From Dicaeum eximium (Eukaryota > Chordata > Aves > Passeriformes > Dicaeidae): 64,000 nt of DNA. Below are positions 47,101-57,921 of this stretch, one piece after another. A program made the position numbers and the translations under genes. The notes beneath the pieces were generated by a model that did no database searches, was not told where the DNA came from, and saw only the letters and a list, made by a program, of their open reading frames with translations. Numbering within the stretch: position 1 is the stretch's first letter; every line of letters starts with the position of its first letter. The DNA is taken from positions 625,544 to 689,543 of the forward strand of contig VWZP01002396.1 of assembly GCA_013396995.1 (NCBI GenBank), given 5' to 3'.

Positions 47101-49576
47101 CTGGGGAGTCTCTCTTGCCAAGCAATAGTTCTTGTGCCAGATTTGAGCAGAGCAACGTGCAGAAATACAGGAGGGGTTTTCTCACTTCCCAATACCCATT
47201 CCCAGGTGCAGAACCAGAGGAAAACATAGGCTGATTGCACCAGAGAAAACATGCTTTTTATAGGTTTTATAGGTTTCTGAATGTTTAAATGAGCTCTGTG
47301 CTACTGAAGTCAAGGGCCACACAGGTAGAGACCAGTAACATTTTCATTTAGAGGCATCTTAGAGCCTCTCCATAGGAAAATAAACAGACTCTTCAGTAGA
47401 ATTACACCCAATTAAGCCACAGGTAAATAGTTAAGCCACAGGCTTCACTATTTAAGCACTTCCCAGTTGCCTGGATAAGTGAAGTGTCACCATTATGGAT
47501 TAAGCTTCTATACTCTAAGTTTTCTCTGTGGCATCTTAAAAATAAAAAGCAGCACTTAGTTATATCTAACCAAAGACTGTCTCTGTCTCCTTTGTTGAAA
47601 TGAAGGCAGGTACTGCTCCTGAGGAGCACACATTAGCTCATTCTTTGATTCCCAGGAAGGGTGATGGCAAAGATTACAAACCATGAATGTGCTGTTTGGT
47701 AAAACAAAACCCCATGGCAGAGAAGCCCAGCCCCAAACCCTTCCACACAGTTGGCTTGCACAGCCATACACAAACTCATGCATGCGCTGATCACAGCTCA
47801 TCATGCTCACCAAAACCACCACCTCTTTTTCCCATCTGCTCCTGGATATCCAGGGTTCATGTCCTCTCCTGTCCTGCCTGCACCTCGCAGCAGGCCAGTC
47901 CCTGCCGAAAGCCCTGCACACCCAGCCTGGCTCATGACCCTTTGCTGACTTCTTTGGGAACACTGCCACTGGCAAAGGACAGGGAGGAGAAGCTCCCATC
48001 AAGATCTCCTCCCACCTGCACAGAGCAGTCCAACAAGGGCAAGAGAACCGGAGCCAGGTGGACTTTGAGTGAGCCGCTGCCTGCCCCGCTGTCACTGGCA
48101 GAGGTTTGGGGACAGCGTCTCAGGGATGTGCCTCCCTTGGTGAGCAGAGACAGGAGCTCCTCCTTGACCTGCTACAACACAGGCACAGCTGGGGTCAGCC
48201 ACGGCTTTGAGGTATGGGGGTTTTTTTCTAAATTTCTTTTAAAATTTACAATTCTTCTTATGCCCTGTTGAAGGAAAAACATAGGACCCAACAGAGGTCT
48301 TTGCACTGGCTTTTGGAGTAAGACCTGTGAATTTCTATTTTCAGTTAAAAAAAAAATCCAAACCCTCATTCCCTCATTCCATTTTATTGCTTGATCCTAG
48401 GCTCTACAGCTGTAAATACAAAAAGCAGCTCACTCATTTGAAATCCACAACCTCTCAATCATAAATCAGTCTCTGGAGAAATTAGTAACTACATTTCTGG
48501 GGGGATTTTTTTGTTTTGTTTGTCCATTTTAAAGATTGTAGATTACATAACCAGATATGTGGGTATCAATGGCAGCTGCAGCTGGAATGCCCAAGGCAAA
48601 AAATCCTTTGTCTTGAATTTTAAAGAAGTCTGTTTCGCCCCCATCTCCCCACTGAAACACGTTTCACACTTTGCAACTGGAAACATACCCTGAAGACATT
48701 TACATCGCAGGCTTTGTTACTGTAAGTTATAGCAAAAGACAAAAGGAACAAGGTTTTGTAACCAGAGGGCAAACATCACTACTGCTAATTTGTTAGGAGG
48801 TGACATTTCTGATAACACCGTTTTAGTCGAGCTCCATATTGTAATTTCATCATGGTATCATATCACAGCACTTAAAAGGAAAGATACACGTGAACAGATC
48901 TATTACCAAAAACAAACAGAGGTATTATTAGGAAACTTCTTAGGACTGAGTTGTATATTGACTTCTGGTCAGCATTTCCAGAGAACTTCATTAAATTTAT
49001 GTCATCAAAAACATAACTTATGGACCTTCTGAACAGGAACTCGTACCAGCAGGAGTAACAATTGTTTTTCCCCATTTTGTGATTTATCATCCATTCTATT
49101 ACATGCTACACGGACTGTCATTTTTCTTTAAATGTGTTTGATAAAAGAGTTCTTGTTCTACTGGGTCAGGTATTATTATTCACCAACATTATGTACTAAC
49201 CAGCACAAACGCCAGCAGCAGCTGCAGAGCTGTGGCTGAGTATCAGAGTGAGCGCTGGGTTTTCCCCCACTACACATTGCTCCCATTAACTGGGGAAGGG
49301 GTGAAAGGGGAGCAGCTCCCCATTCCCACCCTGTGCCGAACACAGGCACCCTCACAGCTGATACCATAGCAGGAGGTAAAAGCTCTGCCTTTCCACGACA
49401 CCTGAAGAGTCAGGGCTGTGTTTGTTCCCCGCTGACCCCGTGCAGCTGTAACTGCTCCATCACAGTGCCCCTTGGTGGAATTCAGGGCATAGAGAATGTC
49501 TCTCTGCCTGTTTTAAGAGACTCTGACCCACTGCTTTTAACCTGCATCCCTGGGAAAAATTGCCAAAACTTTGGGA
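44131..49576. other. Intergenic, no gene seen
   Basis: A 194-codon plus frame (47687-48271) and a 179-codon minus frame (47556-48095) are antisense to each other in a stop-poor GC-richer patch and show no domains. 44300-46200 is AT-rich. Three GGGG-class runs occur at 49292-49310 but lack a fourth. Nothing else is supported. Confidence 0.5.
47412..47442. repeat. Short direct repeat TTAAGCCACAGG
   Basis: Two perfect 12-base copies, at 47412-47423 and 47431-47442, are offset by 19 bases, as left by a small tandem duplication. Confidence 0.75.
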
Positions 49577-50033
49577 TGAGTTAGAGCACACAGGTAGTAA
49601 TATGCAGTAGTAGCAGTAGTTTTTCACAGAGTGTATCACAGAGTGAAGAATTTAGAGTTTTAGGATTTTAATATGAGAGTGAATAGGACACAAGATGGAG
49701 GATTTTGGGTGTTGTCCCTTCTTCCTTCTTGTCCCTCTTCAGCTCCATTTTCTCTAGTGCTTGTGGTAGAAAATTATTGGTTAGTGTGAGTAGTAATGTG
49801 GAAGTTACGTGCATAGATTAGTAGAAGTTATTGGTAGAAAAGTAGAAACAAAGTACGTGTTAGAAGTTAATTGGGTTAACAGCTTTAAAAGACCTTGGTT
49901 TTCGGTGCTCAGGGTCCAGTTTGTGCCTCGCTTCTCGCATGCTAAGTCTGGTGTGCAGACGGTGTGCTGAACTTAAGATAAGAATAAACAAATCCCTGAA
50001 GACCAAGAGAAAGAGAGTCCTGCTCGTTCTTCA
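49577..50033 (+). mobile_element. Probable solo LTR of an endogenous retrovirus
   Basis: The block has LTR architecture. It starts TGAGTTAG, runs through a purine- and TAG-rich U3 with a CACAGAGTG duplication, has a CTTTAAAAG TATA-like word near 49885, an AATAAA polyadenylation signal at 49983-49988, and a U5-like end at TTCTTCA (50031-50033). No primer-binding site for a standard tRNA and no gag-like sequence follows, so a solo LTR is likely. Boundaries are approximate, and a clear target-site duplication was not found. The sequence is cleanly preserved, suggesting a relatively recent insertion. The class (ERV1, ERVK or ERVL) is not assigned. It has no coding capacity. Confidence 0.6.
49983..49988 (+). 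terminator. LTR polyadenylation signal AATAAA
   Basis: AATAAA lies about 45 bases before the proposed LTR end, the position expected for the R-U5 boundary of a retroviral LTR. It may terminate any transcript entering from the left. Confidence 0.55.
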
Positions 50034-51289
50034 CCCTTGGAAAAGAACTCAGCAGTGGGAACCTCCTCCAAAGGGCCCAGGGGTTTGGGTTCCCATCCTT
50101 GTTGGGACCAAAAAACCCGATACCCCTCTTGCACCCCCAGCCTGGCCAATTTCCCATGGATTCTGGAGCCCGGGGCTGGCAGCAAGGTTCGAGGCATGGA
50201 AAGTGTCCCAGCCCCCGGCACAGCTGAACCACCGGCACAGGCAGCACTGGGGCTGGGGGCCTCGGCTCATCCTCCGTTTGCACTGTTTGCCAGTACTTAG
50301 ATGGTGCCTTATCTGCTCTTAATTATGCAGGCTATTTTTACACAGTTCCAGCCCCCCCACCCCCTTTCCTAATTGCCTGATCCTACTTTCCTGATCATTT
50401 TGTGCTGAAGATGAATTTCAGGAGCTCAGGCCATTTCCAGGCGTAATTAACGCCACCACTCCCCTCATTAGGGAGTGGCCTACTTTTCCTCCAGCCCTAC
50501 CATCCCCCCCAAAGGTTCGGAAGGACTTATTATCCCCCTGTAGCTCCCTGGCTTACATTAACTCCTTGAGCTTCACAGGACTCTCTCTCTCCCTGTCTGC
50601 AGCTGGGAAATCTTGCCGCATCCTCTTGGCTTGCAGGTTTCCTTCTCAAGCCCTTGCTCTGGGTAGCTGCAGCTCCCACTCCTGGATGGAGAGCTGCGCT
50701 GCCTGTCCCACTACCAAGTCCAGTTTTGCCACCATCAGCAGCCAGGTGACACAGCTGACACGGCTCCGGGTCTGCCCAGACACGTAACAGCAACCCCATC
50801 CCAGAGGGTCTGCAGTCAATTCAGAGAAAACAAGGAAAGATCTTGGAAATTCTGGGATGCAAGGCACAAATACACGCAGCTTACAGCAAATCTGGCTTTA
50901 CAGTTGGGTTGCAAACCAACTTCTCTACAGGAGTTTTTCTCAGGACGAGCTGGCTTGGCACAGCAGACTGGACTGTTCCACTTTCCCCTTCCCCCAGTCC
51001 AGCATCCTCATCCTGCCGTGTCCTACGAACCCATCACTCAGGAAGCAAAACCAAAAGCTTGTTTGCAGAGCAAACCCGTCAAGAGCCCACATAGGCGGCT
51101 AAACTTAATTGTCTGTGGCTGTAACAATATCAGATAAGCCCTGCAGAGGTAAACAAGCAGACTTGAGGGATTAACATTTTCTTTGATATAAACTTTGTAG
51201 GATGCTCTGTTGTCAAAAAGTCCACAGAGATTACTTGTGCAGTAGTAGGTGGCACTTCATTTTCCAGAATCTATGACCCAGCAGAAATT
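50034..51289. other. Intergenic, GC-richer patch then ordinary DNA
   Basis: 50034-50300 is GC- and CpG-richer than background, and frames are open on both strands for that reason (49921-50322 plus, 49942-50283 minus). It could be LTR-adjacent retroviral leader or host DNA. No protein features are seen. 50530-50870 similarly holds overlapping, meaningless frames. Confidence 0.4.
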
Positions 51290-51480
51290 ACTGTCAACTC
51301 CCTGACCAGCCGAGGGGTATCGATTCCCCCGTTACTACAGCAACCCATTAGTTATTCGATTGTGTCTCACATGCAGTGACTAATCTGCCTCAGCGAGGTC
51401 TCGGATTTTGACACTTTTTCATTCTAATCTTTAATTAGTTTATTTGATGCGGCCTGCACATTTTATTTTTATACTAAGTA
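51290..51480. promoter_or_regulatory. Candidate conserved non-coding element
   Basis: Seven CpGs sit within about 150 bases of AT-leaning DNA. ATCGAT, TTATTCGATTG, CTAATCTG and TCTTTAATTAGTTTATTTGA cluster here, and there are no simple repeats. The presence of CpGs inside TAAT-rich sequence is unusual for decaying DNA. This is texture evidence only. Confidence 0.25.
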
Positions 51481-54400
51481 GTTATTGAAAAATACAGTCA
51501 AACCGAGCAGAGATCAAAGGAGCAAAACCAGTCTGCTGTCAACTAAACTAGTTATGCAAAAAAATAATAAGGAAAAGAGTAGTATGCCATATGCAATGTG
51601 TGAGCCAGTTTCACTCAGCACCCCTGAAGCTGCACAGAAATCAACCCAGGACACTCTTCCATCCCTACACTTCACTTGAAACATAAGTGCCCTGATATGT
51701 CACCTCCTTTTTATCCCCCATTTCAGTGATTACACTGAAAGACTAGAAAGCGTTCACCAGCAACTTTATCAACTTCCCTTGATACTTGGCTCTTGAGAGG
51801 AATAGACTTTGAGAGCTATCTTCCCAAAATAGCCAGACACCGGGCACCCTTTAATGGCTTCTCCTCTCTTTGATGTCAAGTGAGTAAGGGATCTGCACAA
51901 CAAACCAAACCCGGACAGAGGAGCAGCGCAGTTGGATAAGACCCACACTCATTCTCACAAACCACTTTACACATAAAACTGCACATTTTGGCCACAAACA
52001 TAAACAATTTTAACTTTATATCTCGCTCATTAATAAGCCACTCTTTCACCTGGCAATAAAAAACCCCACAGTGAAAACAAAAAAATCTTCACATTAGCTC
52101 AGCAAGTTATGCATATTCAAAAAAAACCCCAAAAAATGGAGACAATGCAGTACCAAAAGCCAAGAAAAAAAAAGAGATTAACTTATGTTTAACTGAGGTG
52201 CCATAATATCAACATTTTACATCTCTTTGGGGCACAAAACCCCCACCAGATTCTTGTGCACTTAAATGGACAAACATGTAAAACTGATGTTGCTCCCATA
52301 GGTTTTATCTCTGCTCCATTTCTACACATCCAGGTGTCCACAGGTCTCAGCTGCATGTTTGAGCTTACACAAGCAAGATGCACTTAGTAAAGGGGTTGAA
52401 TGAATCACCTCGGTAAAGGGATGAAAAAATTGCCAAATTTTATGCAGTAAGGAGAGGTTTTGCTTTAGCTTTATTTGATAGCAAACTGTGGATTTATGCG
52501 ATGGCTTTTCTCCAACTAGATGAATCAAGTGGGTGAAAAGGATCCTAAAGAAGAAAGGCTTAGGATAAATATCCAGACATCTAACTGCAGGCATTTCCAT
52601 TGTTTGGTATTATCACCAGGCTAGAGGGCAGCAAAAGTTACAATGCAAGCTATGGAAGCTATGGACTCTGTTTCACCAGTATCCCCTGTCCCCACAGCTC
52701 AAACTTCACAACACTGAAGAATAGGAAGTGAACATTTGGACCACTCACTCACCAGTCCCATTTAGCACAATCTCCGGTGCTTCATTCAACTTCAAAAGTC
52801 TCAAATACAGATGAAATGTGAACAGAATTTAGAATTGGTTTTGTCTATGTGATACAGTGTGGGAGTGTACATACACATGTACCAGCAGTTTTCCAAAACA
52901 CACCCACTTTAATCCATTAGGAAATTGATCCAGTGTGCTCCAGAGAGTGGCTTGAGTTAGCCCAGGTAACCCACTGGTGTTATCATCCCCTTGAACAATT
53001 CCCTGGGTGTAATTCATGGAACTGCAGACCAGTTATTAAATCACAACACTGCTCTCCAGAGAAACCTGACACAAACTGAGCCTGTAACAGAGAGAGTCAA
53101 GTGGTCCACCTGTACACAGCCAAGCTGGGCATTCCCTATTACCTGAATGGAAACCTGTAGGCACATTGGATTTGGTAGTAAACTGCACAGTATTTTATTA
53201 AGATACATTTCACTGAAGATGGACAGAAGCACTAACAAAACACAAAAGGGAGTTTCTAATCACTAATGCTGAAGATGCAGTAAAACATTAAGGTAAAGCA
53301 AGATGCATTTGCACCAACAAAATAACGCTTAGAAAATTCAGGGGTATTGGCAATTGGACACTGACATTTCAGACATCTGGACACACAATTACGGAATCTG
53401 ACTGACTTACACTTTTTGACAAGGCATTTCAGAACATCCATCATACATCCCTACTTTGCCATAGGTAAGTGAAACTTTCAGCTCAGCCTTTTTTCCATAA
53501 GACTAACATTCTACTTAGGAGCAAACCAGTGATATTTGAGGCATAGGGTGAGATCTTAAATCTGTCCAATGTATGCCCCTAACTCCTGTGTCCTTGGCTG
53601 GTTTGGGGAGTAAATACTGGGATTCTGTCCTCAGAGAGCAGAGCTTGCAAGAGCTTCCATTTCATCCCAGAGCAGGCCAGTAAAAGCACTCCCCAAAGTC
53701 CTTGCCTGTACTAAATGCCTTTTCAATTTCTTATAAAGTCAGTGGGAGTTCAGTATGTCCCACAAACTCCTGTGGAGGTTGTAGATCCAATCCCAAAGGC
53801 CCAGCCTTGTTAACACTGCAGCTGAACACAAAGCACATCAGCTGTCCTCTTGAGGTCTATTTTATTTAATTACCACTGTCAACTGTCTAAAAGGCTGTTA
53901 GTTTAGAAAGAACTTCAGGAAAGTCAGGTGAAGAAGAGAAGCTAGGAGAGGTGAAGAAGTGCTAGGAGAGGAAGCTTACAAATTACTGTGATGAATGAGA
54001 AAGCAGAAGAGACACTGCATGTAAGTAGCTGCTCCTGAGTCTTTATACACCATTACATATGCAGTTACACACAAATAAAGCACATTCTATGCTCCTCTCT
54101 ATATCATATTTCACTCTAGCCTATGAATAATCCGACATGCCTGTAAGCAGAGTCCAGATTCAGGAATATTAAGAAATCGCACAGATACAGTAATAATGAA
54201 ACAAAATTCCTAAGCCAGAGAAAAACCAGCTGTGTGTAATTCATTATGTCACAAGACTGTCATGTTGCTCAACAGAAAAGCCTGCTTTTTGCCTGGCCAG
54301 TAATCACAGTAAACCTATAGCAAAATACAGATTATGCTTCAGGACAATATATATTTGTATTGCAAACATAGCTTGACTTTAGGCACTTCCAAGAATAAAG

Positions 54401-57150
54401 GAATATGCAGATGTGCATCCACTGCTAGTGACATGACAAAGCTGGTGTTCTGCTCCAGCAGAACACCCCTGAAGCACGAGTTCTGGCAGCATCACCAGCA
54501 GACCTGTCCATGGGCCACATCCTCACACTGATTAGTGTAATCCCTTTTCTGCAGGGCAGCTCTGGAGAAGAGCCCCAGAGCAGTATGTGGTTTAACAGCC
54601 CGTGTGCTAAGGGAGGGCAAGAAGCAGTGGAGAGGAAAAGGAACAGGGCTGTAGCAGCCAGTTTATCACACTTGAACCAAGGGCTTGCTCCTCTTGCACA
54701 CTGCCCTGCCCAGCTGCCATGGCTTGGAGGCATTTCTGTGCTCAGGGAGAGCTGTGCACAGGAGCACAGCACCTCCTCCACGGTGGCTGGCAGTGATCCC
54801 ATCACTGCTGTGTGGAGCATTAAGGTCAATATGCCTGTAACCATAAATACTCAAATACATTTTGCTAATGATCAACCATCGTCACTGAGCAAAGACAAAT
54901 GTGTTCACCACACACTCCCAGAGTGCCATAGCATTGCTTTTAGAGGAAAATGCACTGAAGGACCCGGACTTCTTGTCCCTGGAAATAAGCCATGTCTTCA
55001 TGGCCTAGTCACCTCTATAAATACAATGAAGTATGGTAAATACATCTGGGATTACATTAGACACTGAGCAATTTGGGAAGATTGGTTGACTGTGGGAATC
55101 TAAAATGGTCTCAGTAAAGCAGCTTAAGTGGTACTAGCTAAGCAGGTCGGGAGCCCACATTTCAATGCACAATACCATTCTCTATGGGAACTCACTTTGC
55201 AAAACTGTCCAGGCTCAATGCTCATTACTAGACTGCTTGATGATTTACTGTGTCATAAATTGGAACTTCTCCTAGTGCCCTTTGTGTTGATGATGTCATT
55301 TGAAGATCATTTCTCTTTATGGTTGGTACATGCAGTAAAAAGATTTACAGTGTTCATATGTCTCCACCAATGGCTCTTATGTACAACCCTTAAAATCCAA
55401 ACCCTGTTAGAGGGTGGGATGCATCTCACCTAACCAACGTCCCAAAGCCAGGCCAGCTTTGCTGTAGGAATTGTTCTTCTATAGAAAACAAAAACAGAAG
55501 AGGCATGTCCATATCATGAGTCTTTCCATATAGCTCAACCATCTACTTGGTGAATCCAAGGTGGGATAAAGTCCCACTTAACTGCCAAAGCTGTAGATGT
55601 TCAGCAGGATAGGACAGGAGAGACTAGGGAGACTTCTGCCCTGTAAGGAAAATAATTTAGAAGGAGAGGGGGTGTATTGAAATGATACATGTCCACCTTA
55701 TCTGTATGTTTATAGCTGGTTAAATCCAACTTGCATGATATATTAGTGAGATTTTTCCTTCAAGCTTCACTTACCCTGGAAATACAGTGGAACAAGAATA
55801 AGTGAAAAGACCTGAACTCAAGGCATTTATAAGGCTAAATCACATCACAATTCTCAGGTTTCTGCAGATGCAAGCCCCATAACAAGTGGAGAAAAGCAGT
55901 GGAGGTGGATTTATCCCAGCATTCTCCAGCTTCACAGGTACACCATGCCTGCCTCACTGAGCTTTGGGGTGAAAGTGCCCCAGGAAGGGTTTACCCATTT
56001 TCACCAGTAACAGAGAGTTCATCACAGGCATGATGGATCTCAGGCCACCATGTCCCACAGCAGCCACTGATCTCAGCTTCAGTTGCAGGGAATATTTACA
56101 CCTCCCATCCCATGGGAGGAATATGCAATTTGGGCAACACAGCAAGTGGAGATATCCACACTTCTGGGTGCTGGGGTACCCATCTTCCCAAGCATCTTGT
56201 GGAACACCAGCAGGAACACCAGTCAGCATCTCATCCCAAATCCAACCTCTGCATCCACAGCAAAAATTAAACCAACTGCACAACATTCCACCTCTTTAAG
56301 ATCCTGTAGTAAAATTAGTAAAACATGCAGCTACTGTATGTCATTTTTATTGTATATAAAAAGAACCCATTACATTTATTTGTTACTTTTTGGTGCTGTC
56401 ACAAATGCCTAAATAATCCTTCAGTGTTTAGAAACAAGCCACTAGGGACCAATGAGACACATTTATTGTAATTACATGATTCTTCTAATTAATTTTTGTC
56501 AGGAAATTTGAAAGTAAAAATCTCCAGCTAAATGGTCCCCCACTCCTCCCTTCCCTCCAGCCAACAGACACGTTCCTGAGCCTTGTTTAAAAAGCTCATT
56601 TTCTTTTTGCCTAGTTGAAATAAAGTGGAATTGTAATTGAGAGTGGGCAGAAAGGAGAGAACATTGTCATTAGACCACATTGTTTAAATCAACCCGTAAC
56701 AAGCATTTCATTTCGTTTGGGTCATTAGCTACATTTGAGTGAAAAATGTAGTTTGCCTGGCAAATTGGTTGGTGGCCAAATGCCTCTAACAGGAGACTTG
56801 CCTGGGTGAAACCCAGAGACCACAGCACAGGCACACAAATTTTACAGGTAGGAAACTTAACTGTAAAGGAAACAGGTTTCAAACCAGCATTTTAAAAAGT
56901 GGATGCTTATCAAAGATATGCACAAAATCTGATACTTACTGATCTATGAGGTTGTACAGCCTGAGGCAGTATTCTCATAATTTATTCTATTCTCCCCTGT
57001 AACACAGATCACTGAATGTCATAGAGTAATTCAGATGAGATAGCTTGTAATTAGGGATTAATGCTATCAGCTGCTGGACTCACAGCTACTTGTGACATAT
57101 GATACCTAGGTGATTTTACTAAAGCAGTTTACCATATCCCTGGATAAGCC
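51481..57150. other. Intergenic, no gene seen
   Basis: A 185-codon plus frame (54510-55067) overlaps a minus frame (54425-54844) and shows no domains. The 53926-53974 tandem duplication is listed separately. Otherwise the DNA is AT-rich and featureless. Confidence 0.5.
53926..53974. repeat. Two-copy tandem duplication, 20-23 bases
   Basis: Two copies of an AGGTGAAGAAG...GCTAGGAG unit (53926-53948 and 53949-53968) lie head to tail, followed by a partial third. The second copy lacks three bases. Confidence 0.75.
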
Positions 57151-57153
57151 TCA

Positions 57154-57921
57154 AACAAATCCATTTGAGCAGTCAACCTCCCTTTTCCGAGCCACACCAG
57201 GGTTTGGGAATTGTTCACTTACTTTCTCTCTTGCTGCAGTCATTTGCAGAGTTTCAAAGCTACCACTTCATCCCATTCTGATTTGCATTACCTCACATTA
57301 AGCTAGTCCATCTTCCCCATCTCTCCACCCAGCAATGCCCACCTGCCCTGCAAGGCTCCCTAGAGTCCTCCTCGCCCACAGCCCACCAGGGAACTGATCT
57401 GCCAGGTGCTCAGCAGCAGTGGTATTTGCCCCACCTCTTTGGTGGTCCACAGCTGCCTGTCCCTGGCAGAATTCCTGTTCCCATTCCAGAAGCCTTACAG
57501 CAGACACCAAAACTTCAGTCTGAGCCTCAGCCACTCCCTCATGGCTGAGTCCTCCCTGAATGAGTTGTAACTCCTCTATCAGGACTCTATCCATAGTCAT
57601 TTTCTACCAAGCCTCTGCTACAGCTTGTAAATTATAACATTCATTACACACAAGACCTGAAGTTCCTCCTTTGTATTCCTGGTGCTGACATACTTAAGAC
57701 ATTTGACTGATTGACCCATTAATTTTCTTCTTGTGACAATTATCTCTCAACCTCTCCCAGTTCTTGCCAAGGGTTTGATGCACCACTATCCTCTGCCAAT
57801 CCTATTTTCAATCCTTCTCAGCAGCAGCAAATCTCTCCTCATTGTCTGTTTCCTGCACATGTGGTTCCACTGGGACAACACATAACATGGGGACAGTGTC
57901 TAACATTACATTTGGTCCCTG
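57154..57921 (-). pseudogene. Degraded coding-like sequence, family not recognised
   Basis: One minus-strand frame reads from 57921 down to 57154 with six stops (57808-57810, 57802-57804, 57694-57696, 57604-57606, 57298-57300, 57268-57270), about half the number chance would give. It includes an intact 100-codon run (57298-57600) beginning ATG. Codons there are strongly G-first (GAG, GCT, GTG, GGA), as in real coding DNA. Visible features are a Cys-rich patch just before that ATG (VCNECYNLQAVAEAW), an acidic helical segment (EELQLIQ..., EGVAEAQTEVLVSAVRLLE), then FPGGLWARRTLGSLAGQ and, after the stops, TAAREKVSEQFPNPGVARKR. It could be an old gene remnant or an internal fragment of an avian retroelement. 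I cannot decide, and no product is implied. Confidence 0.35.

Noticed and set aside
47556..48271. Antisense pair of 179 and 194 codon frames
   Set aside because: Both strands are open together, which points to composition and not to a gene.
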